Below, piece after piece: positions 45,297-52,885 of a DNA stretch of 64,000 nt. Made by a program: the position numbers and the translations under genes. Under the pieces are notes generated by a model. That model was not told the DNA's origin. It saw nothing but the letters and a program-made list of their open reading frames with translations, and made no database searches. How positions within the stretch are numbered: the stretch's first letter is position 1; each line of letters begins with the position of its first letter. Source of the DNA: an uncultured Kordiimonas sp. (GTDB lineage Bacteria > Pseudomonadota > Alphaproteobacteria > Sphingomonadales > Kordiimonadaceae); contig CANLMI010000002.1 of NCBI GenBank assembly GCA_947492375.1, forward strand, positions 249,529-313,528, in the 5' to 3' direction.

Positions 45297-47006
45297 TTAT
45301 ATTTTGCTATGCTCACTTTGCCTGAATAGAAATAGCCAAGCCATAACATTAGCTATAACTAAAGCGCCTATTATTAGGAAAAAGCCTGTGCCAAATTCGC
45401 CGCTCGCGATACCTATAGGGGAAAACAACACATAGGTTCCAACAACGGCTGATAAAAGAGTGAATGTAACAGGGCGGCCAAAACGCCAAGGTGTCAAGTC
45501 AACGACGTCCCGTCGTTTAAAAGTCCAAGGGTTTGACATAGGCTGAACACGTCCAGCCACGAGCATTATAGCAACCTCAATACCGAACAAAATCGCATAT
45601 AAATGCAGGAAATGTATTGTAACGATATCATCAAATACAAATTTCAAAAGTCCATAAGCGATAACATGAAAAATTATAACAATCTTTGCCCCAAGCGCAG
45701 GAACATAATTTGTAAACAAACCAACAATCACAATGGCAACAATGGGAATATTATAAAAACCCGTAAAAATCCGAATAATTTGCCAAAGTCCCTCGGGGGC
45801 AAAAAACAATAATGGAGCCACGATAAATGAAAAAATGGCAGTGATAACACTAACAATCATTGCAACCTTGACCGTTTGCTTTTCGCTAACCTTTCCCCCT
45901 TTAAGCGGTGTATAAATATCCATACAAAAAAGAGTGGCAGCACTATTCAAAAGTGAATTGAACGAACTAAAAACAGCCCCTAACAAAACCGCCAGAAAGA
46001 AACCCATAAGCCACGTTGGAAACAAATCCCTGATCAATTGAGGGTATGCAAGGTCTATCGAGGCTAATCCCGGGCCATACAAATGATAAGCAATCACCCC
46101 CGGCAGCATCATAAAAAATGGAACTAGCAGTTTCAGAAAACCAGAAAGTAAAACACCTTTTTGCCCTTCTGCAAGGTTTCGTGCAGCAAGTGTGCGTTGA
46201 ATCACATACTGGTTAGTACACCAATAAAATAAATTGGCCATCACCATACCGGTAAAAATAGTCCCAAATGGCGTTGGGTCGCTTGCACCCCCAATTGCAT
46301 TTAATTTTTCAGGATGAACCGTTGTTATTGTTTTTAATCCAGCAAGAATATCACCGCTTCCAAGCGCATAAAGCCCAAGTGTGGGAACCAGCGCACCAAC
46401 AACAAGCAAACCAACACCGTTTAATGTATCGGAAACCGCAACTGCTTTCAGCCCGCCAAAGATTGCATAAACTGATCCAATACTTCCAATAATCAAGATC
46501 GTGATTACCAGTGCTTCAAATTGGGTAACACCCAACAATGCAGGCACATCAAAGAGCTTAATAACCGCAATTGAACCTGAGTATAAAACCGATGGGATCG
46601 TCACCAAACCGTACCCAAGCATAAACAAAACAAGGGCCATCTGTTGTACTTGTGGGTCAAAGCGGTCTCGTAAGAATTCAGGAAGCGTTGTAAAAGCACC
46701 AGCAAGATAACGCGGAAGGAAAATCATTGCCATAGCTACGGTTGAAACAGCGGCGGTCACTTCCCAAGCCATACTTGAGAAATTAAATCCGTATGCGGAA
46801 CCATTCAGCCCTATAAGCTGTTCTGCCGATAAATTAGTAAGCAATAATGAGCCGGCAATAAACAATCCACCCAAGTTACGGCCAGCAAGAAAATATCCAT
46901 CTTTGGAGTCAACACTGCCCTTGGTCATTGCATATGAGACCCAGGCTACAAACGCCATCAAAGCTACGCATGTCACAAGTGTAAGCATTAGCTCAGTGTC
47001 AGTCAC
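45297..47006 (-). CDS. Sodium:solute symporter (SGLT-like), probable sulfoquinovose/sulfo-sugar importer
   Basis: A 569-aa SLC5-type symporter with about 14 helices. Motifs of the sugar branch are readable: LLTNLSAEQLIGLNGSAYGF, YAIFGGLKAVAVSDTLNGV, and NQYVIQRTLAARNLAEGQKG. The last is characteristic of SGLT-like members. It starts with GTG, preceded by GGGGAG. It is the fourth gene of the leftward monooxygenase operon, 57 nt after the flavin reductase. A sugar-type importer next to a sulfonate monooxygenase and an aldo/keto reductase points to uptake of a sulfonated sugar; this substrate is inferred. Confidence 0.85.
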   Translation of the reverse strand: MTDTELMLTLVTCVALMAFVAWVSYAMTKGSVDSKDGYFLAGRNLGGLFIAGSLLLTNLSAEQLIGLNGSAYGFNFSSMAWEVTAAVSTVAMAMIFLPRYLAGAFTTLPEFLRDRFDPQVQQMALVLFMLGYGLVTIPSVLYSGSIAVIKLFDVPALLGVTQFEALVITILIIGSIGSVYAIFGGLKAVAVSDTLNGVGLLVVGALVPTLGLYALGSGDILAGLKTITTVHPEKLNAIGGASDPTPFGTIFTGMVMANLFYWCTNQYVIQRTLAARNLAEGQKGVLLSGFLKLLVPFFMMLPGVIAYHLYGPGLASIDLAYPQLIRDLFPTWLMGFFLAVLLGAVFSSFNSLLNSAATLFCMDIYTPLKGGKVSEKQTVKVAMIVSVITAIFSFIVAPLLFFAPEGLWQIIRIFTGFYNIPIVAIVIVGLFTNYVPALGAKIVIIFHVIAYGLLKFVFDDIVTIHFLHLYAILFGIEVAIMLVAGRVQPMSNPWTFKRRDVVDLTPWRFGRPVTFTLLSAVVGTYVLFSPIGIASGEFGTGFFLIIGALVIANVMAWLFLFRQSEHSKI

Positions 47007-47063
47007 TTATTTCTCCCCAAGTTCATCAACCTATTGCCCAAGGTTATTGCTCCATGGCAATTA

Positions 47064-47573
47064 TTATGATTGGCGCGGCGATACCCCTATGACACCATTT
47101 TGAAATATTAACGCGTCCCCGTCTCGTTCTTGTACACGTTCTACCTTGCCAACAATTATCGTATGATCACCAGCATCGTGCAGGGCCGTTCGCTCGCATT
47201 CAAAAACAGCCAAACAGCCCTGTATAATGGGCACAGAAAATTCGTTACCCAACGCGGCAACACCCTTAAAGTTACTCATGTGTTTAACAAAAGTATCGCA
47301 AACTATTCTCTGATCAGATGAAAGCACATGAACTGCAAAGTGCTTCGCCTCGACAAAATAGTCATGCCTGCCAGAATCTTTCGCCGGCGCCCACATAATT
47401 AAGGCAGGATCAAGTGATAAGCTAGTAAAGCTATTTACTGTTATACCAATCGGGCCTTCACTGCCCACTGCCGTCACAACAGCTATACCGGTTGCAAATC
47501 GGCCGAGTGCTTTTCTATACGCTTTGTGATCCATAACAGGTGTAAAACTTGATGCGTTCGGAGACACCGACAT
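47064..47573 (-). CDS. Flavin reductase supplying FMNH2 to the monooxygenase (SmoA-like)
   Basis: A 169-aa flavin reductase-domain protein (YRKALGRFATGIAVVTAVG, PIGITVNSFTSLSLDPALIM, HDAGDHTIIVGKVERVQ). Two-component flavin monooxygenases need such a partner. The ATG is 1 nt after the aldo/keto reductase stop, and the monooxygenase gene is next in the same operon. In the oxidative sulfoquinovose pathway of Agrobacterium, a reductase, an aldo/keto reductase and a monooxygenase (SmoA, SmoB, SmoC) occur together. The longer frame to 47666 overlaps the neighbour and is rejected. Confidence 0.85.
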   Translation of the reverse strand: MSVSPNASSFTPVMDHKAYRKALGRFATGIAVVTAVGSEGPIGITVNSFTSLSLDPALIMWAPAKDSGRHDYFVEAKHFAVHVLSSDQRIVCDTFVKHMSNFKGVAALGNEFSVPIIQGCLAVFECERTALHDAGDHTIIVGKVERVQERDGDALIFQNGVIGVSPRQS

Positions 47574-47574
47574 A

Positions 47575-48471
47575 TCAAGGCACCTCTTTACCGATTGCTG
47601 CGGTGTATAGTTCGAACCAAGTTTGTCGGTCCATTTCAATTTCAGTTGCTTTACTGAAAGTCGCAATTCTTTCCAGACGGTTTGTTCCCATTACCGGAAT
47701 AATCGAAGCCGGGTGCGCGAGTAACCATGCAACAGCGACAGAGGCCACATCCGTTTCATACCTAGCCGCAACATCATTTATCACCTTGATCAGTTCCTGA
47801 TTAGAGCCATCAAATAGCCCCCCTCCCCCAAGAGGAGACCAAGCCATAGGCGGTATATTTCTCTCTTGTAAATACGCAATATCACCATTTGTGAAAGCGT
47901 CAGGCGCCGTTAAACTGATCTCTATCTGATTTGTGACCAGTTTTGAGGTCATTGCGCTAGAAAGCAACGACCAATCATGCGGTTTAAAATTAGAAACCCC
48001 AACAGCCTTCACCTTACCTGAGGCTATCATTTCATCAAGAGCCTTGCCAGTTTCACCATGGTCCATAAAAGGGTCAGGGCGGTGAATAAGCAATAAATCG
48101 ATTTGCTCTATCTTCATTAAACGAAGCGAATGTTCCACAGACGAAACAATATGTTTCCGGCTGGTATCATAATATTTCACACGCCGGTCAGAATACCGCC
48201 CAATAGGGGCGACAATATCGCATTTAGTAACAATCTCAAGCTTCTCACGAAGCCCAGGAGCAGAAGCGAAGCAATTACCCAATAATTCTTCAGCCTCATA
48301 TCCGCCGTAAATATCAGCCTGATCAATTGTGGTAATATTCTGTGCTAAACAGGCTTCAATCTTGGCCTGAATATGCGCAGGCGATGTATCTGCATCATCG
48401 CCAACACGCCACATACCATATACTATTTCAGAAAATTCCAAATTCTCAGAAAGCTTTATACGCTCTACCAT
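47575..48471 (-). CDS. Aldo/keto reductase (SmoB-like, candidate 6-oxo-glucose reductase)
   Basis: A 298-aa AKR barrel. Catalytic Asp and Tyr appear in TTIDQADIYGGYEAEELLG, the Lys in KLEIVTKCDIV and the His in LLIHRPDP. The C-terminal cofactor region is SIIPVMGTNRLERI. In the sulfo-SMO pathway such an enzyme reduces 6-oxo-glucose, released by desulfonation of sulfoquinovose, to glucose. Its position directly between monooxygenase and flavin reductase matches. Start 48471 is set by AAGGAAG; the longer frame overlaps the monooxygenase. Confidence 0.87.
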   Translation of the reverse strand: MVERIKLSENLEFSEIVYGMWRVGDDADTSPAHIQAKIEACLAQNITTIDQADIYGGYEAEELLGNCFASAPGLREKLEIVTKCDIVAPIGRYSDRRVKYYDTSRKHIVSSVEHSLRLMKIEQIDLLLIHRPDPFMDHGETGKALDEMIASGKVKAVGVSNFKPHDWSLLSSAMTSKLVTNQIEISLTAPDAFTNGDIAYLQERNIPPMAWSPLGGGGLFDGSNQELIKVINDVAARYETDVASVAVAWLLAHPASIIPVMGTNRLERIATFSKATEIEMDRQTWFELYTAAIGKEVP

Positions 48472-48481
48472 TACTACTTCC

Positions 48482-49636
48482 TTAAACTCGTTCACCAACA
48501 CCCAGAGGCGTATCAGGTATAGACGCCGGCACTCTGCCATAAGCTTCTGGCAAAGAACAGGTTTTTAAGCTTGGCATTACTCTTGAGCCAAAGCTTTTAC
48601 ATTCATCAATATGAGGATAGCCTGAGAGAATAAATGCTTTAATTCCCATTTTTTGATAGTTTTCCAACTCAGACAGTACCTGATCTGTTGACCCAACAAT
48701 GGCAGCACCGCACCCAGAACGCGCCCGTCCAACACCCGTCCATAAATGGGGTTCCACGTACCCGAATTTATCGGCAAGTTCACGCGCTTTGGCCTGATGT
48801 GATACCCCAAGACTAATACTGTCGTGGGCCCGGTCACGGATCAGCTGGCCATACTCATCATCAAGTTTACTTACAATATAATCCGCATATTCTCTGGCTT
48901 CTTGCTCTGTATCTCGGACGATCACATGTGCTCTTAAACCATAGTCTATGGTACGATTATACTTCTCAGCAACTGCATGCACCGCTTTCATACGATCCGC
49001 CAAATTTTCCTTTGTTTCTGGCCACATCAAATAAACATCACAATGCTCGCCGCACAGGTCAAGCGCTGCGGGTGAATATCCACCAAAATATAATAGTGGC
49101 CCACCAGACTGATATGGCTTTGCCGGACCTGCCGGAACCTTTTCATAATGATAAACTTCACCCTCAAGTGTAATTTCATCCTGTGTCCAGGCCTGCTTTA
49201 AAATCTGTACGACTTCACGGGACCTCTGATAGCGATAATTGCTGTCAGCAACTTCCCCTGGAAAATCAGAACTTATGACATTAAGTGTCAGGCGCCCCTT
49301 CATCATATGGTCTAATGTTGCAACAGTGCGTGCCAGCATAATTGGTTGCATTTCGCCGCAGCGAATAGCTGCCAACATATTTATTTTCGATGTTAAGGGA
49401 GCGCACCCAGCAACAAAACTTAATGTGTCTTGCCCCACTTGATATGAACTCGGGCACAGAATATTCCTAAACCCCTGCTGTTCAGCTTCCAGCAAAATAT
49501 CCCGACAGTGCTCCCAACTTGATCTAAGGTTGCCATCAGGCACCCCTAAAAATTCATAATCATCTGAACAAAGTGCTGAAAACCAGGCGATTTCGATAGA
49601 ATCCAGATCAGCAGATTTTATTGGAACAACTGTCAT
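48482..49636 (-). CDS. LLM-class flavin-dependent monooxygenase, candidate sulfoquinovose monooxygenase (SmoC-like)
   Basis: A 384-aa TIM-barrel protein of the alkanesulfonate monooxygenase type. Motifs include FRNILCPSSYQVGQDTLSF, AAIRCGEMQPIMLARTVATL, GRLTLNVISSDFPGE, YRYQRSREVVQILKQAW and PLLYFGGYSPAALDLCGEHC. It should use FMNH2 and O2 to cleave a C-S bond, releasing sulfite and an aldehyde. The neighbours (flavin reductase, aldo/keto reductase, sugar symporter, sulfite dehydrogenase, sulfate exporter) strongly support a sulfonated sugar substrate. It is the first gene of the leftward operon, divergent from the GntR regulator. Confidence 0.87.
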   Translation of the reverse strand: MTVVPIKSADLDSIEIAWFSALCSDDYEFLGVPDGNLRSSWEHCRDILLEAEQQGFRNILCPSSYQVGQDTLSFVAGCAPLTSKINMLAAIRCGEMQPIMLARTVATLDHMMKGRLTLNVISSDFPGEVADSNYRYQRSREVVQILKQAWTQDEITLEGEVYHYEKVPAGPAKPYQSGGPLLYFGGYSPAALDLCGEHCDVYLMWPETKENLADRMKAVHAVAEKYNRTIDYGLRAHVIVRDTEQEAREYADYIVSKLDDEYGQLIRDRAHDSISLGVSHQAKARELADKFGYVEPHLWTGVGRARSGCGAAIVGSTDQVLSELENYQKMGIKAFILSGYPHIDECKSFGSRVMPSLKTCSLPEAYGRVPASIPDTPLGVGERV

Positions 49637-49689
49637 TTGGCACCCCTTGACCTAAGTAAAGATAGGGTTTGCTTATCATGTCTTTTTGT

Positions 49690-49710
49690 GTATATCAATA
49701 GTATATCAAT
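49690..49710. promoter_or_regulatory. Direct repeat GTATATCAAT x2 in the divergent promoter, candidate GntR operator
   Basis: GTATATCAAT occurs at 49690-49699 and 49701-49710, an 11-bp period that places both copies on one helix face. It lies in the 96-nt gap between the divergent monooxygenase and GntR genes, 23 nt before the GntR start. A regulator encoded next to its operator is the usual arrangement. Confidence 0.5.
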
Positions 49711-49732
49711 TTTATAAACAGGATTTTCAGTT

Positions 49733-50431
49733 ATGTCACGTCAAAGTATTTTGACGAAGCATGCGCAGCTTAGCGAAATGCTAATCAGAGAAATTATTTC
49801 AGGTCACATACAAGATGGCTCGCGCTTGCCGTCAGAGCGCCAAATGGCTACTGAGCTTGATGTTGCTGTCGGAACACTTAGAAAAGCACTGGCTATTTTA
49901 GAAAAAAAAGGACTTCTGGAGCGCATTCAAGGCTCAGGTAATTATGTCAGGCATCGTAATGATGTAACAAGCATATACTCATTTTTCCGGCTTGAACTTC
50001 TGGGCGGCGGTGGCTTACCTACCGCAAAGGTCTTAAACGTTTCTAAGCTAATGAAACCCCATGATGCTCCTTTTTTCGGAGACTCAGCTTATGGCCACTG
50101 TATTAAAAGGTTAAGGTTTCTTAATGACCAACCTATTGCAATAGAAGAAATATGGCTGGACACCAGGTTTACAGACAAAATAACAGCGATAGACCTTAGC
50201 GATTCGCTTTACCTGTATTATAAAGAAAACCTAAATTTGATAATTTCACGTGTTCAAGACCTAGTAAGCGTAAATAATATACCAGATTGGTGCCCGTTAG
50301 AATCGCAAATGACATATGGGGATACTGTCGGTTATATTGAACGCACCAGCTGGGATCAGGAAGGCCACCCAGCAGAGTTTTCAAAAACATGGTTTAATCC
50401 TAAAATTGCGCATTATACCGCGCGCCTTTAA
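49733..50431 (+). CDS. GntR-family (HutC-type, UTRA domain) transcriptional regulator
   Basis: A 232-aa repressor-type protein. The winged HTH spans about residues 10-75 (SGHIQDGSRLPSERQMATEL, VGTLRKALAILEKKGLLER, IQGSGNYV). The UTRA ligand-binding domain follows (APFFGDSAYGHCIKRLRFL, PIAIEEIWLDTRF, YIERTSWDQEGHPAEFSKTW). It probably senses a sugar or sulfo-sugar inducer and controls the divergent operons. AGGA lies 8 nt before the ATG. The next gene starts 13 nt downstream. Confidence 0.9.
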   Translation: MSRQSILTKHAQLSEMLIREIISGHIQDGSRLPSERQMATELDVAVGTLRKALAILEKKGLLERIQGSGNYVRHRNDVTSIYSFFRLELLGGGGLPTAKVLNVSKLMKPHDAPFFGDSAYGHCIKRLRFLNDQPIAIEEIWLDTRFTDKITAIDLSDSLYLYYKENLNLIISRVQDLVSVNNIPDWCPLESQMTYGDTVGYIERTSWDQEGHPAEFSKTWFNPKIAHYTARL

Positions 50432-50444
50432 GTGAGACTAAAAT

Positions 50445-51548
50445 ATGAACAACAAAAAATATGGTATCATTGGATGCGGCATGATGGGTATAGAACACAT
50501 CAAGAATATCGCCTTGCTGGACGGCGCAGAAGTAAACGCAGTATTCGATCCAGTTAGTACATTAGCGGCAGAGGCTGCAAACCTTGCAGGAGGTGCGCAT
50601 ATTGCCCCAACATTTGACGCAATGATCGAAGACGAAACGCTGGACGCATTAGTTATCGTCAGCCCAAATTTTCTCCATGTTGACCAGTTAGAAGCGATTT
50701 ACAATGCGCGCTCTATTCCGGTTCTTTGTGAAAAACCACTTTTTACAGACCCCAATGATGAAGCCCGGGTGCAAAACCTCATACAAACCTGTTCTGAAAG
50801 AATTTGGGTTGCTATGGAATATCGCTATATGCCTCCAATAAAAGCACTGAGAGAAGAAGCATACGGCGTTACTGACAAGATCGAACTGTTAACCATTAGA
50901 GAACATAGATTTCCATTTCTTGAAAAAATAGGCGACTGGAACCGTTTTAATGAAAACACGGGCGGTACAATGGTCGAAAAATGCTGCCATTTCTTCGATC
51001 TCATGCGATTATTGCTGGGCGCTGAACCCGTGCGAGTATCCGCAAGCGCTGGCCAAATCGCCAATCACCTGGATGAAAAATATGATGGACGCACTCCTGA
51101 TATATGGGATGGTGGCTATGTAATATTTGATTTTGATAACGGCGCGCGCGCAATGTTGGAATTATGCATGTTTGCCGACGGGTCAAAATGGCAGGAAGAG
51201 ATCACAGCTATCGGTCGCAAAGGTAAAATTGAATGCCGCCTACCGGGGCCGCACAGGTTTTGGCCGCACAATATAGGACCACAACCAGAGCCCGAGGTAT
51301 CTATACACCCCCGCCACCCCATAAACCCGACAACACGTACGATCAAAATCGACGAAACCCTCTTGAAAGCAGGAGACCATCATGGGTCAACTTTTTACCA
51401 ACATCAACGTTTCCTTGAGGTGGTCAGAGGGATAACCAAACCAGAAGTTTCATTAAGTGACGGCCATATTGCCGTTATAATGGGGCTAGCAGCCCAGCGT
51501 GCGGCATCTGAAAAACGTGTCGTGGAACTTTCTGAATTTAAACAATAA
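50445..51548 (+). CDS. Gfo/Idh/MocA-family NAD-dependent protein, candidate sulfoquinovosidase
   Basis: A 367-aa protein with an N-terminal Rossmann fold (KYGIIGCGMMGIEHIKNIAL) and the family EKP motif (VLCEKPLF). The C-terminal alpha/beta domain includes NTGGTMVEKCCHFFDLMRLL and a late DHHGSTFYQHQRFLEVV. Ordinary members are sugar dehydrogenases. An NAD-dependent glycosidase branch that hydrolyses sulfoquinovosides (SqgA, GH188) has been described in sulfoquinovose gene clusters. No other glycosidase is present in this cluster, so this gene is the best candidate for releasing sulfoquinovose from its glycosides. Sugar dehydrogenase is the alternative. Confidence 0.8.
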   Translation: MNNKKYGIIGCGMMGIEHIKNIALLDGAEVNAVFDPVSTLAAEAANLAGGAHIAPTFDAMIEDETLDALVIVSPNFLHVDQLEAIYNARSIPVLCEKPLFTDPNDEARVQNLIQTCSERIWVAMEYRYMPPIKALREEAYGVTDKIELLTIREHRFPFLEKIGDWNRFNENTGGTMVEKCCHFFDLMRLLLGAEPVRVSASAGQIANHLDEKYDGRTPDIWDGGYVIFDFDNGARAMLELCMFADGSKWQEEITAIGRKGKIECRLPGPHRFWPHNIGPQPEPEVSIHPRHPINPTTRTIKIDETLLKAGDHHGSTFYQHQRFLEVVRGITKPEVSLSDGHIAVIMGLAAQRAASEKRVVELSEFKQ

Positions 51549-51579
51549 AACTGTTGCTAAATAATTAAGAGCCAAACAC

Positions 51580-52596
51580 ATGGTTTTCAAAACGGTCAGC
51601 CGTAAATTCAATGATATATATAGCGGGATTATACTCGCTGGTATTATGGCCCTTGCCGCACGTTATGTCGCCGAACATTACGGTGCCCCTGCTATGCTTA
51701 TGGCGCTCTTATTTGGCATGTCGATCAGCTCCTTAAGCTGCGAGAAAACAGCAGTTTCTGAGGGTATTCAATTTACAGCCAGTCATATTTTAAAACTCGG
51801 CATTATCTTGTTGGGGAGCCGAATAAGCGCAGATATTATCACTATCCTTGGCTGGAAAACCATAACACTCATTGTAACCGCAATGCTGGGAACACTTATT
51901 TTTGGGTATATAATAGGTAAAAGCTTGGGCCGAACAGCAGGCTTTGCCATTTTAACTGCTGGTGCAGTGTCAATCTGCGGCGCATCAGCCGCTATTGCAA
52001 TCTCCAGCATATTACCACCAGACAAGGATAATGACCGAAACCTCTTATTCACTATTCTCTGCGTTACGATACTTTCAACAATAGCGATGATTGCCTATCC
52101 GGTGCTGATGGACGGGGTTGCCCCCTCAGAAATTGAAGCCGGTATCTTCATCGGCGCAACCATACACGATGTTGCACAGGTAATAGGAGCAGGCTTTTCG
52201 GTCTCTGACGAAGTTGGCGAAACTGCAACATTGGTAAAACTGATGCGCGTTTCCTTATTAGTGCCTGTTGTTATCGGCATTTCTATTCTCTTTCGAACAC
52301 AAAAATCTGATATTCCTGCAAATACAGTCAAATCAAATCGGCCAGTTTTTCCTATCTTCATACTAGGTTTCATTGCGCTTGCCACACTGAATAGCTTGGC
52401 TTTACTGCCTGAATATATAGTCGAATTTATGAATGAACTTTCATCATGGGCACTCCTAACCGCAATTGTTGCAGCAGGTGCTAAAACCAACCTTAAAGAA
52501 ATCTTGGCTTTTGGATATATACCCATCTTATTGCTTATATTAGAAACCTTATTCTTGGCTGCTATCGTTATAGCGGGGCTAGTTATCTGGTACTAA
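51580..52596 (+). CDS. YeiH-type putative sulfate/sulfite exporter
   Basis: A 338-aa polytopic protein with about 9-10 helices. Family motifs include LKLGIILLGSRISADII, LTAGAVSICGASAAIA, IGATIHDVAQVIGAGFSV and a C-terminal AIVAAGAKTNLKEIL. The family (UPF0324/PSE) is predicted to export sulfate or related anions. In this cluster it would remove sulfite or sulfate produced by desulfonation. It follows the Gfo/Idh gene by 31 nt in the same direction. Confidence 0.87.
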   Translation: MVFKTVSRKFNDIYSGIILAGIMALAARYVAEHYGAPAMLMALLFGMSISSLSCEKTAVSEGIQFTASHILKLGIILLGSRISADIITILGWKTITLIVTAMLGTLIFGYIIGKSLGRTAGFAILTAGAVSICGASAAIAISSILPPDKDNDRNLLFTILCVTILSTIAMIAYPVLMDGVAPSEIEAGIFIGATIHDVAQVIGAGFSVSDEVGETATLVKLMRVSLLVPVVIGISILFRTQKSDIPANTVKSNRPVFPIFILGFIALATLNSLALLPEYIVEFMNELSSWALLTAIVAAGAKTNLKEILAFGYIPILLLILETLFLAAIVIAGLVIWY

Positions 52597-52885
52597 TGCG
52601 AGCATTTGACCTCACATTACCCGATACATCACCTTGCCTGTAAACTTCAATTGATCCCCTGTTTCGTTTCAGAGCAAGTGCCAATTACAAACATTTAACC
52701 ACTTGAAAGTAAATATTAAAAATACTTCCTGCATCAAATTGAAATAATACCCATTTCATGATTGATATACAATTCATTCATTTAAGTAGACGTTCATAAA
52801 ATGCTTTGTCATAGTTGTGATATCCAAATGTTGACTGCTGCAACTCTATTATAATGCTGCATCACTTTTAGAGGAGGGGAATTTA

